Below, one piece after another: positions 1-10,829 of a stretch of DNA of 64,000 nt. The stretch is taken from the NCBI GenBank assembly GCA_000827265.1, contig KN834751.1, positions 961,977 to 1,025,976 of the forward strand. The letters are read 5' to 3'. Position 1 is the first letter of the stretch; each line of letters opens with the position of its first letter. The notes under the pieces were generated by a model. The model did not search any database. It saw nothing but the letters and a program-made list of their open reading frames with translations, and was not told the DNA's origin. This DNA comes from Collybiopsis luxurians FD-317 M1 (lineage: Eukaryota; Basidiomycota; Agaricomycetes; Agaricales; Omphalotaceae). Position numbers and translations under genes: made by a program.

Positions 1-14
1 GAAATGACGCTCAC

Positions 15-555
15 CAACAGCAATATTCTGGCGTGCATCGGTCGCATTGGTGGCCCTGATAATCGTTCCACTGCTTTCGGTAGGCTCAACCCAGGTGAGA
101 TTTTGTCCGTCAAGCTTGAGCTGGGTAATTTGGCCCAACTATTGGAAGCTCAACTGAGTCTCGAGGTAAGTAATAAAAGCTCGAAGCGAACCTTCATTTC
201 AATCATAGAACCTGGCAATACCAGGTTTCCGTCGAGCTGTCAGATATGTGAGCAGAAAAGATGAAGAAAATAAAGTAAAGAGCTTACAAGTTGCGCAACG
301 CTGAAGCCCAGCCTCGCAACATAAGTGACAGAGAACTGGTTCTGCATAGTAGAACCGGGAACAGCCTTGAGACTGGCAACTTTCCTGATAGACAATCAAT
401 AATTTCGCCCACAGATATATGAGAAGAACATACCAAGCAATCAGGTTCTGGTCTTGACTGAGCTCCGATGGAGTAGGTGGTTGGAACGTCAAGACGACGT
501 TTACATCCTGCGTGAGTTGGCCAGGTTTGTAGTGAAAGATGAGAGTGCGGTTCAT
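15..555 (-). CDS. Uncharacterised protein, copy 1 (5' part; runs off the window)
   Basis: Product not recognised. It is the diverged mirror copy of the gene starting at 2062. Four exons are visible: 555-434, 384-288, 236-192 and 138-15, with the same lengths (122, 97, 45, 124 nt) and phases as the other copy. The protein starts MNRTLIFHYKPGQL, and the third exon encodes a 15-residue piece (LDGNLVLPGSMIEMK). Many differences between the copies fall on third codon positions, which supports the frame and expression of both. A TATA box lies about 95 bp upstream. The remaining exons are beyond base 1. No signal peptide or membrane segment is seen in this part. The gene structure is sure; the function is unknown. 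Confidence 0.7.
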
Positions 556-648
556 TGTTGCGGAAGATTTCTAGCTTTGTTGCGATCGTGCTGCTTTACA
601 ACTGGGTACTAGAAGTTGTGTTGTCCTGACCAGAACAAAGGGCTCTCC

Positions 649-655
649 TTTTATA
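649..655 (-). promoter_or_regulatory. TATA box of copy-1 gene
   Basis: TATAAAA on the minus strand, about 95 bp upstream of the ATG at 555. The equivalent position in the mirror copy also has a TATA box (1971-1977). Confidence 0.5.
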
Positions 656-1970
656 CGGTTGACACTGGGCGCACTGAGGATTGTTCGTGACATTTGTGCT
701 TCCGCATCTGTATTGCTCCCAAGATTAAAACTTAGCTGAACTTACCTCAAAAATTAAGATTACCCAATTTGATCCTGTGGTATCAAAAATATCTGCCCCA
801 CATCTGTCGAGCTTTACCTGCGAGTGCAAGCCGCTACAATAATTGATTAAATTGCGAGGAACAACTTTGAGTCCAGAAATAATGCTAACACAATGAGATA
901 AGACCTGTGTCAAAGACTGTTCCGCATCATATCGAGTTCAGAATGCCTCCCAATTAATGAGATTTTTGCAGATTCAAATACAAGGGTCCTGCTCCGCACC
1001 TCATCGAGTTGAGTTGGAGCAAGCCACAGGGCAGGATCTTCGACATATTCCCCCCCCCTTTTTTTTTTTTTTTACAGAATCCTGCCTCCGCACTTCGCGA
1101 GCAAGGAGGTGGCAAGTACGAGTCTATAGATACCGACAAATTGCCATACATACCGTGCCCAACACCATTAAATTTAAAATGTAGACTGTGTGCTTCAAGC
1201 GAAAAAGTTTCAAAACTAAGGGTTTCGGCAAAACGGTACTAAGTGAGCTCCTTATGAAAAAGATCCCCATATTCGACTGCGAGTATCTCAAAATACATAT
1301 TCCTCTCTTAGGCTTGCCTATTTATGTCTCTTTTTGAGATATGGCGATGGAACAAAGACGCCGATGCAATCACACTTCCTAGGCGCCATTGGCTACGTAT
1401 GGTAATTCCAATTCCTAATAGAGTTGCATAAATAATTCGAGTAGGTACCTAATAGGCACCATAGTACTAGAATGATGTAGCTGTTAGCTCTTGACAGGGC
1501 AAATCGCACCATTCCGCTCACCGCTACGGGCAACAAGTCCCTCCGAGTTCAAAGAACGCCACAGCTAATCTACTTTAGTCCTGCAAGAGGATTGCGTGGA
1601 GTTCCGACTACATTCAAGTACTGTAGTAAAATGCGAGTCAGGACGCCTGTCTTGGAATCTGCACAAATCTCATCGCCTAGTAGACATTTCCGGGATCGAT
1701 ATGATGCTCAAGAAACCCTTGCCATCGAACCCGGACATACAAGTCTATCTCATTTAGTGAACAACATTCTTGGACTGAAACTTGTTTCTCTTGAGGATTT
1801 ATTTAATTGTTGCAGCTCAACCTTGCAGGTGAAAATTTCAGCAGAGGGACAGCCATCTTCGATACATTAGGATTAGTTGAGTTTTCAAGACTACTGCAGG
1901 GAGTTTCAGCCAAGTTTTAAATTAGAAATATCACTACGGAAATACCTACCTTTTGTGTCATAGTCGAGCA

Positions 1971-1977
1971 TATAAAG
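1971..1977 (+). promoter_or_regulatory. TATA box of copy-2 gene
   Basis: TATAAAG 85 bp upstream of the ATG at 2062, mirrored by the TATA box of copy 1. Confidence 0.5.
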
Positions 1978-2061
1978 GTGATACCTTTCTGCTGGTTAGA
2001 ATAGCCACTTCACAGTTGTAAGGCAGCATAACCGCAACAGAGCTACAGATCTTAGGCCACG

Positions 2062-3636
2062 ATGAATCGCACTCTCATCTTTCACTACAAACCTGGCCAG
2101 CTCACGCAAGATGTAAACGTTGTCGTGACATTTCAACCACCTACTTCATCCGAGCCCAGTTCCGACCAGAATCGTGTTGCCTGGTTAGTTTTTCTCGTAT
2201 TTTCCGTGTTCACTGTTTGACCATTGAAAATCTTGTCAGGAAAGTTACCAATCTCAAAGCTGTTCCCGGATCGAGCACGTCTGGCCAGTTCGCCATAAAA
2301 TATGATGAAAGACTGGGTTTCGGTGTTGCGCGACTTGTAAACTTCGTACCCTATTCCCTTTAATCCTCTGCTCATATACCCGAAAGCTCGATGGAAACAC
2401 AGTTTTCCCAGATTTGATGGTTGATATGAAGGTCTGCTTAGAAGTTTTCAAATTTGCCCTGAGACCGAGTTACGTTCCTATAGTTGGGCCAAACTACCCA
2501 GCTCAGCCGTGAAGGAAACAATCTCATATGGTCCGAACCTGCTGGAAGCAACGGAGCAATTATCAGGGCAACTAATACGACCGATTATGGTCAAAATATT
2601 GTCGTTGGTAAGTGTCAATTTCTTCTGCTCTTCTTGATGTTTCCGAGTACGAGCCTATATGCGTCTTAGGCACCGTGCAAGATATTGGAGGCTATAGTGT
2701 CCTTGAACCCACATTCCTGTGGAAGGTTGGGTGAGTAGTAAACATATTTATGACCGTACCAGGTATATAATGGCACTGCTTTCAAGCACGAAGGTCTCTG
2801 TCGAAGCCAGATTTTATCCATTGTTGAATATGCATGTGAACCTTGGCTATAGACGTGAGGTTCAATTTTGATCTGAAGACTTGAAAGTATTTAACAGTAG
2901 GGATTAGAGAACGATTTCATCACAGCCAACTTGGAACATCTATCACCTATCTGGGCAAAAAATCTTGCAAATATAGACAGTAAGTAGACATCCGCCGTAG
3001 CCACTCCGCGCCTTCAAGTCTCCCCTGTGAACAGGTATTACACATTTCTCCTTTTTTGAGTCCCCGCAGGTGAGTTGAGTCGGTACTTGCCTACAAATTC
3101 ATACGTCAATCATGTTACACAGGGCAATTATGGGGTCACATCCGTGGCTGGCGTCTTGCAATTGTATAAGACCATCGAGCTTGCCGGAGGACCGCCAGCC
3201 ATTCACATAAAGGTCAGATTCCGCTTGAATTGGCAGGCTACCGTGGGCATTGCAGCCGTCAGTGCCGCGTTTGTTGCTATTGCAAAGATTTGCACAGATG
3301 CTCAGCTTAATTACTTTGAAGTGAAGAACGTGAGTCTTAGTCTATTTGCAACATTATCGATGTCGATGAAACGTGACAAACTAGGATACGAGCTTGTATC
3401 GCACGATTGGCGCCTCCAAGAATGGAATGAGCGCTAACGAGCTGCACAGAATATTGCTTGAGGCTGTCACTCAATCGGTCAAGAAAGATGAAGCTCAGCT
3501 ACTCTCGGAGGATGAGATTGGGTTATGTTGGAGTATTTCCGACGAGATTGCGACCAACGGCAGTACTAATGACGAACTTGAGGGAAAGGAAGATGTTATT
3601 GTCAAGGGATCGGCGGCTTGGTATTATCTCAAGTAG
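2062..3636 (+). CDS. Uncharacterised protein, copy 2 (complete)
   Basis: Function unknown. The exons traced are 2062-2183, 2240-2336, 2387-2431, 2484-2607 and 2670-2730, then one at about 2792-2866, one from about 2908, a longer one from 3070 to about 3330, and a last one from about 3420 to 3636. Exon phases join cleanly for the first five. The protein begins MNRTLIFHYKPGQL. Its middle part includes SVEARFYPLLNMHVNLGY. A hydrophobic Ala/Ile/Val-rich stretch (about 3240-3300) could be a membrane or buried helix. The tail is acidic and ends AAWYYLK. The stop is 18 bp from the stop of the convergent oxidoreductase. Later exon borders are less certain than the first five. Confidence 0.7.
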
Positions 3637-3654
3637 ACGATTAACATACGTCCA

Positions 3655-6094
3655 TCACAAATGAATCCTCCATTTCTCCTTTATCAAGTCAGCCGCCCTC
3701 TCAGCTACGATATAAACCGGTACGGTTGTATGCGCTGCTGGGAATCTCGGCTGAATGAAGCATGTTAAATCGAGTCCGAAAATGAGGCAAGTAAGTACGT
3801 ACAAATACCGATGCATCGACTATACGCAGTCCCGTAATGCCTTTAACAGTTAGATCAGGATCCACAACCCCATACGTTGCTTTCTTGGAAGACATGGCTG
3901 CAGTCCCAACCGGATGGTTCTCAGTAGCAGCATTTTGGTCTATGTATTCGTCAAGCTCTTCGTCTGTTGTTGCGTTAGTAGGCGGAGCTAGAACAAAGCC
4001 GTCCCAGCTCCGGGCAGCCATAAAGTTCCTGGAGACCCGAATTGCTTCACGCATTGTGAATCGATCAAAATCTGAGCTGAGCAGATTGAAGTTGATGAGC
4101 GGATATACCAGCGGATCGCTAGAGTTCAAGGTAATAGTTCCCCCTAGACAAACGATTTAGAAAATTTCACGATTGACGTCGAGAGATCCTTACGCGATGT
4201 TGGGGAAGAAACCGATGTACTGAAGCCAAGGAAATTCCCTGTCGCTGCTGCGGGACGAACTAGTGCTCCATTCTAAACAGGTGTAAATCAGTAAAACTGA
4301 TTAAAGCTGAACACGATACTTACAGCAAAGATGAGCTCATAATGTGACGTATGCGGACCTGCAGCAGGATCTGGAACCTGCTTGAAAATAGACGCGTCTT
4401 TATTCAGCCGCATCCAACCTATGAATGACAGAGTGTTATGAATGGACATCAGCAAGGAGTTGACGCGTGTCGTTTCCCGAAATAGTAAATACCTATAAAA
4501 CTCAGCGGGGGGTCAACCAACGGGCCCATCTTGCGGTCTTCCCATTCTTTGGTCACCTCCGCTAGAAGAGTAGCGTTTCGAGCGATTGTATCCAGGGTAT
4601 CAGTGGAATCGATTAGCCAATGATTCCTCACAATGGGCTGCTCCGTCAGATTCTTTCCGACTGACGGCAGATGATGAACGGTCTTGATTCCTAGAGACCT
4701 GAGTTCCTCAGTATCGCCTATGCCGGAATGCATCAAGACGTGAGGGGTCATGATAGATCCAGCCGAAAGAATGACTTCCTTCGAGGCAGAGATGGTATGC
4801 TTTGTTTCTACATTTAAAGTGTGGATTAGTTTCGTTGCTGGAAAATAATACGCGAGGACTTACTCCCAGCATCCTGAGTAAACTCCACAGTACGAAACGC
4901 CGATTCCTTACTATCTGTTTCGAGGATGCGTAGTACTCGAGTGTTCAGTAAAATGTGAAGATTTGACCTCTTGAGGAATTGAGGACCAAGATAGGAAGCG
5001 GCGGCACTACTTCTCGTTCCATCACCAATCATTCCCTGCACCCAACCTGGCTCTTTGGTAAGAAAGCGCATACAAACATAGCATCAGCAGCAAGAGCACA
5101 CCGATTCCGAGCTGAAATCCCGAGTTCATGTCCAGATTGAATGGAAATTCATCCCTCAACTCCGCCGTCGTAGCGATAGTTCGATTATCGATTACCCCTG
5201 GAAATCCCTGCATGCTGACCGAAACGATGCCGTCAAAACTGTGAAACCTGGGATCGAATTGGCCTGCCGTGTTGTGGTGGTCTGCTGGCGCTGTGAATCG
5301 TTCATTCTAAAGACAAAAAGTTAACCAAGTATGATCTTGGCAGCAGAGAGTAGTCATTTACCCTTCGTATATATGGCTGTAGTCTATCCCATGTCCATCC
5401 TTCGTCATCAGTTATCCTTGCCCAACGATCGTAGTCCTCGGAGGAGCCTCGAGTGTAAGCCATTTGATCTGAAAGCTGTGAGACATGATCACGATACTCT
5501 AACATGGGACTAACTTATGGATGTCGTTCCTCCAAGGATGAAGCCCCGGGAAACAGGAAGCGTTCTGTTATTCATGGCACTTTGCGGAGTAGCTGCCGAC
5601 AAGAAACTGATTAGCTACGAAGATGACAGGTATTGAACGTACAAGTAAAGTTCCAATCCCAGGCGCTGTTGACGAGAAAGTTTACCTATAGGGTGATGAG
5701 AACGCTGGGACATCATCGAGATTTACCAGAGCTATACGCACCAATCCAGGACAGGCAGAGTCTAGTACGCCCTCGTTTCTGTAAACGTCGAGCTCAACAA
5801 CCTTTTCTTTTGAATACCTCAAGCTGACTTACGTCCCTCCTGCTTCGATTACGAGGACAGAAGTACCTGGATTCTCTGTGAGACGATTGGCAATCACACT
5901 TCCACCCGCGCCACCTGGAGCATTGAAGAGAGATTAATACGAAAGGTCATCACGATAATGCACTAGCGTGTATCACCTCCAATAATGATAAAGTCGAACG
6001 GTCGATTGGGTAAGTCACCCAGCTTACTAGTAACCACTGCTGCAACATAGGATGTTGCTGATACCAGCGTTAACGATAATAGAAGTAGAAGCAT
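3655..6094 (-). CDS. Secreted GMC-family FAD oxidoreductase (aryl-alcohol oxidase-like)
   Basis: Predicted to oxidise an alcohol or sugar with FAD outside the cell, as members of the glucose-methanol-choline family do; many support lignocellulose decay by making H2O2. The start at 6094 opens a signal peptide (MLLLLLSLTLVSA), followed by the dinucleotide-binding motif FIIIGGGAGGSVIANRL, which is completed across an intron at 5975. Further family landmarks are a PRGFILGGTTS-like signature (SRGFILGGTTSI), TRGSSEDYDRWA, SASKEVILSAGSI, and the catalytic-site block ENHPVGTAAM. The last exon has the second active-site His (AHTTVPVY) before AERAADLIKEKW. At least eight introns interrupt it. All conserved blocks are present, so it is probably functional. 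The substrate cannot be read from the sequence. Confidence 0.9.
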
Positions 6095-6677
6095 TGAAGC
6101 GGTTAGGGAATAGGAAAGAAAGCAGCGTTGTGAACATTTTGTTTCAGACGGAACAGCTCGACGGCTCGCCGCAAGGATGGAGCTTGAAGGAATATCGAGA
6201 AGCGACCCGGCGTCTCGTGAACGTACGCATTGCGCAGAAACAAGCCACTCTATACATAGAATTGATCTTTGAAACCCTGAATGACATACGAGACTGAATC
6301 CACGTCCAATAAGCGGCAATACCAGATAATCGTTCTCATTTGAGCACTAGATGGATGAGAACCCGGCAACGATACTGGCTCCCAGATGCCAGGGAAAGTC
6401 GTTCCTATCTAAGTCGATCATTTAATCGTGGACGCGTATGCATAATCAGAAGACCACTCATGAGTTTCATGAGCATTCCATGTATTAGGATCAGTTTGGA
6501 ATGGCCTCGGACTGGACAGTTTCATGAAGGGAAGACAAGAAAGGCTGGAAGAAAGGAAAAGAAAAAAAAAAGAAAAACAATTTTCTTGTTGACACGACGC
6601 ACGTGAACATCACATGCCTTGACGGCGCCCGGCAGACAAGCCGGGAATACTTTCCTACGCCTCACTGCAATGCCACC

Positions 6678-6716
6678 GTATGAGAGTATGAGTGTACGAG
6701 GGTATGAGTGTACGAC
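6678..6716. repeat. Short tandem repeat
   Basis: Imperfect repetition of a unit built on TATGAGTGTACGA, just before the possible start codon at 6717. Apart from this and A-rich runs near 6545-6580, nothing is recognised between 6100 and 6700. Confidence 0.5.
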
Positions 6717-7491
6717 ATGCGTACCCGAATAAAGAACGACCACTTCGACGACCTCATTACTTACTCTCCCAGGCGATTTTTAAAGGCTTACGCCGCGAAG
6801 GGGGAACATGTCATATCTTCGCTCCGTGATGGTCACCTTTTAGATGACAATGGGTGGGTTCCGCTTCGAGATAGGCAAGGAAAAGACGAAAACACCGCAT
6901 TTGCGTTCTTGGGCGAAGTTGTTGAAAATATTGTTGCCACAGTGAAAAAAGAACAATCCGCAATTGGATTTCCAGTAGGCGCCCGCTGTCAATTCTGATA
7001 GAGGCCGGGTTCCAGCGATCACCTCTTCGAATCGTCCGACTGGCAATTCTGACGATCGGCTTGACAAGAAGCATCAGCTTTCTGTATCTGTGGCCGAAAT
7101 CATGAATTCTGGGCCAAGGGCGACCGCTGTCGATTCTGACGTAGGCCGGGTTTCCGCTGTGAAATCCTCTTCAAAGCGGAAGGCTGGCAATTCCAACAAT
7201 ATGCCCACCAAGAAGCCAAAGTTTTCCCATTCCGATCCTCCACCGGCGGCAGCTGGAAGGCAGAGCACTTTGTCTAATGCCCCAACTGTCAGCCTTGATG
7301 GAAGCCAAGCTCCCGCTAACTCAAAAAAGCCTAAGCGGAGGAAACAGCGACGAAAAGGAAAACCGCTACGTCGTAATAGAAACTTTGTGTTAGCTTTTTC
7401 CTATCAGCGCTTTCCTCTTTCACCCGACACTGTTTTTGTTCCTATGGCATCGTTCACTACTGTTTCTTACCGTTGCGCTCTATCACTGTAG
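6717..7491 (+). pseudogene. Broken or spliced uncharacterised ORF
   Basis: Two protein-like frames follow each other. The first (6717 to about 6980) encodes RRFLKAYAAKGEHVISSLRD and ENTAFAFLGEVVENIVATVK. The second, in another frame, opens right after a TAG near 6980, runs to 7491 and ends in a basic Lys/Arg-rich tail. They could be joined by a 36-nt GT-AG intron starting at GTGAAAAAAG, or by a frameshift. The second frame contains an internal repeat (NSDRGRVPAITSS and DSDVGRVSAVKSS). The first part vaguely resembles N-termini of fungal FunK1-type kinases, but no kinase domain follows. This reading is tentative. Confidence 0.35.
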
Positions 7492-8241
7492 TACAGTTTA
7501 TAATTGGAGCTGTTGCGCGAAAGGAGTAAGAGGACCAATATATACATCGTATAGATGAGTATGCCAAATTTGATAAGCGTATAGGCTCGCATTGGGTTCA
7601 CGGTACAATCCACAAGTATCTATTACCACAGGCAATGTTTATCGTGACATTCGTCGTAATAATCTGTTATGAATAGAAGGAAATCAAATAACACATACAG
7701 GAACTGCGAACCTCTCGCCGTCGTTCCCAAACTTCCCATTCACCCGTCGAGCCTTTTCCATTCTTTCTCTACACACTGTCGAGACGCCGTGTAAGGAAAG
7801 TTTATTTGTTCTTCTTTATCAAGGAGTCAGGCATGACAGCAGGACATTTTACAGTAGCGAGCAGTTTCAAAGTGTTGACCAGACGAGCGACTGCAAAATA
7901 AAACACAATCTTTCCTTCCTCAGACCAAGCAAATCAAACTATTCTTCCTCGTCACGCAGATGCAACTTAACAAACCAGATCCACATCACAACAATCGCAA
8001 CAGCGTCATCTTGATCAAGAATCCATGTAGATCAAAATCGTCTGCACAAACGACTTGTGGCCGAGTCTTGAGGAGCAGCGAGTAAAGCTTTGGAGAGTGG
8101 ACCTCTGCAAAGCAAATTGCTGGTCGCTGTGAAGACTCCACAAACACTTGGGTGATCGGTCGCGAGCAACTTGAAGTGTCGCCGATATTGAGATCATGAA
8201 GGAGAACTGCTGGAGAAGGAAAACTAAACTGGGATTAAGCT
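7492..8241. other. Intergenic, no gene recognised
   Basis: Only short open frames without homologous look or splice support. Low G+C at about 7540-7690. Confidence 0.4.
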
Positions 8242-9993
8242 TCACCCCATTATGACATCGTCTTCTAGTTTGTCCAGGGGCTTTTCCAGAGACTCAAGGG
8301 TCTCCAGCTCCCCGAATTGCCGGCCAAGATCCTCATCTAGGGAAATCATGTGAGTAAGCCAGTTTGCTGCTAAGAAGTATGAAACTCTACCAAATTCGGC
8401 AACGTCTACTGCGAGATGGAAGAATTCCCACTTTTTCAATTCAGCGGTAGAAACTCGTGGAAGACGGAACGCAGTATTTATCGGCGTGACAAACACAAAG
8501 AGAAATCGGTCGACATTTGCAGCCTTAAACCGTTGATGCAAGGCATTGAGGCCGTCCGAGTTCAGCGAATGTTTTCGGCCTACAGTCATCTGGTAGCCAA
8601 TCCCGACTAATTCCCCCTCATCATTCCGGTAGTAACAAAAACCATCCCAGATAGGATTGTTGGCCTGGGAGGGAACGTAGAAAATTTTGATATCCGTGGT
8701 AGTTTCCGCAGTGCTCTTGTTGTTGAACATCTGGACATTGAGCCTTGGTAAAGAGATGTCGAAATTAGGGTCGCTGGTCAGAGACACCATGCTCGCAGCA
8801 AAAACATTAGTGAGCTTGTCGATAGCCATTCCCTCGAATAGCCAGCCGAGAGAAGCTCCTAACTTGGGCGAAGTATGTAGGAGATGGTAAAGCTGTTGTC
8901 TGTCAGCAAGAGCTCTGTGCACGCACACCACGATGACCATTCGTAAAATGGTTAGGGAGCGAAAATGATGAGTAAGTTTGTTACATTTCTTAGGCGAAGG
9001 AACAGAGTGGATAAGCTTATGGGTAACACCCCCTGCAGACTCGGGATGGTTCAGGAGCTGATGTATCTTCTCCCGCGTAAGGTCAGAAATAGCTTCCTGG
9101 ATATCATCATTGTAGCTCTCTAAAGCATCAGGCCCATCCAACAAAATTCGCAAACCAAGTCGAAAGTCGGCGCCGTACAGCCTCCAGGCCTCATTCAGGA
9201 CAGGCTCGAGTTCCCGAATCCGTTGATCAGTGTAATTCAACTTATATCTGCTCGCATAGAGTAAAATTAATGAACGAGATACAAAACGAGAAGCAGATAA
9301 CTCACACGGAGACAGATTCCTGGAAAGATGGAAGTGTAGCAATAATCCTAAGTGCTATAAGCTGCTTTGTGAACTCGTGGTAACGCTGCATTTGCAGAGA
9401 CGACACCAAGATCGGGAACAACTTGACATTTCTACCCCAGAGCATAGCAGGAGGCGGATCTGAGGGGTTTTCGCAGTCGGTGTCAATAAGACAGAGTGTA
9501 CCCTCAAATCTTTTTCTAAGGAAGGATGATGCACTTTTAGGACTTTTTGGAATAACTTCGAAAACGCCGTCCTCGCAAAAATAATAAGTACTCTGGCAAT
9601 GAAAAACCGCAGGAATCTGTTTGGAGAGCTGAATGCAAAGCAGATAAGGAAGGAAAGTAGACTTTCCTAGAGCTCGTTATTGGCGGGAAATGTATCAATG
9701 ACGGAAAGAAACACACCGATCCCTGGACTGCCTACTATCAAGCATCCACGAGCACCTTTGCTGCGGACTTGAGTAATATCTTCGATCAACCGCGGATAGT
9801 CCTTCAGCTCGTAAATTCGATTCTTGCCATCAACTGTAAGTGCCGAGTGCATTTCCAACACCGTTCCTCCACCTGGAGTTGTGAAAGATCGAATGGGTTT
9901 GTCCCAATGCGCCGACCAAGCTAGCGCCATCTCATGATCTGCTTCGCATTTGCAGAATTCCGAAGGAAGAGGCGGCGAGGGAGCGTTGCTCAT
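8242..9993 (-). CDS. P-loop NTPase with putative restriction-type nuclease domain (RHS/Crinkler-like)
   Basis: Three exons, 9993-9717, 9666-9306 and 9247-8242, join in phase to give 547 residues. The start is the ATG at 9993; the frame is open further upstream only through a TTG. The first intron splits a Walker A loop that reads GSPGIGKST after splicing, at about residues 89-97. A Walker B-like strand CLIDTD follows. The C-terminal part has IKIFYVPSQANNPIWDGF and VGIGYQMTVGRKHS, an arrangement like the D...Q-x-T core of the nuclease-like domain in fungal/oomycete Crinkler and trypanosome retrotransposon-hot-spot proteins. These proteins are thought to act in the nucleus. No secretion signal is seen. 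Family assignment is from memory of motif layout; the biological role is unknown. Confidence 0.6.
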
Positions 9994-10090
9994 GGAGGTA
10001 AGAATCAAAGTTTGTAGTCGGCTTTGTCTAGTTCGCCCCGGACATAAGCATCACACGAAATGGACGTGATGACGCGTGCCCGTGGAGGCT

Positions 10091-10678
10091 TACTATCGAT
10101 GTACTAGAGTTGATACCGAAAATGTCGGTATAGAAAACCTTTTGCAGTTCTTTGTTTATACTGCTTAAACTTGAAACATGTCAAATATACATATTGAACT
10201 TTAAAGTTTCCAAGTTTGAGAATTTTTAGAACTCTCCATGTTGTGCCAGCTGCCTCCCGAGAAAGGATGCCAAAATCGCAGGAGTTGATACCCGGACCGC
10301 CGCTTTCCGGAGCTGCGGTTTTCACCATCCTCGTTCATTTTGGGAAGAATATGTTTTGGTTAAAATTCCCGGATAGTGCTCAAAGGTTTCTTTCTAACGT
10401 AAATAGTGTCAACCTCGAAACAGGAAAAAGAGTGAGTATTTTCCATGCTTCCCGATGCCAATAAGTGGAAAAAACCACTGTTTTAACACTTGAAAAACTT
10501 CTCAATTATTTTCCAGCTCATTAATCCTCACTTAAAGTTGATAAACCTATCAAATAATGCTAATTCAGTGTACAGAAAAAGTTTTAGGGTGAACGGTCCA
10601 GAAATGCGCTCAAGCGAAACAATTTTTTACGAAAGTATCAACTCTAGGTCCGGTATCAACTCTAGTACATCGATAGTA
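10091..10678. mobile_element. MITE-like element with 26-bp perfect terminal inverted repeats and TA target duplication
   Basis: Bases 10093-10118 are the exact reverse complement of 10651-10676, and the element is flanked by TA on each side (10091-10092, 10677-10678), as expected for Tc1/mariner-type insertion. The interior (584 bp in total) has no transposase-like frame, so it is non-autonomous. A 13-bp part of the terminal repeat (GTATCAACTCTAG) occurs again just inside the right end (10635-10647). It sits about 150 bp upstream of the first reductase gene. Confidence 0.8.
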
Positions 10679-10829
10679 TCGCCCGATTGGGAGATAAGCC
10701 ATGACATAATCTACTCTGCTGACTCAACATGCCCGAAATAGGTAATTGCGCGCATAAAGTTGGAATCTGGTGCAAATCTGATGAACTGCCCTTCGTATTC
10801 TGGCTTATGTGGACAGCGGCATTCCCTCA

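Larger units (their letters stand above)
556..2061. repeat. Bidirectional intergenic region made of two mirror-image arms
   Basis: The region between the divergent genes is an imperfect inverted repeat centred near 1310. The arm at about 1000-556 read on the minus strand matches 1620-2061 read on the plus strand. Matching blocks include the leader just before each ATG, a block about 170 bp upstream of each ATG, and a block at 889-760 (minus) against 1757-1880 (plus). The centre holds a poly-C/poly-T run (about 1051-1073) and nothing else recognisable. Confidence 0.7.

Noticed and set aside
3210..3236. A GT...CAG stretch of about 24 nt in the copy-2 gene as an intron
   Set aside because: Too short to be spliced; the frame is open through it.
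10216..10741. Short plus-strand frames inside the MITE-like element
   Set aside because: No transposase-like residues; the element is AT-rich and noncoding.
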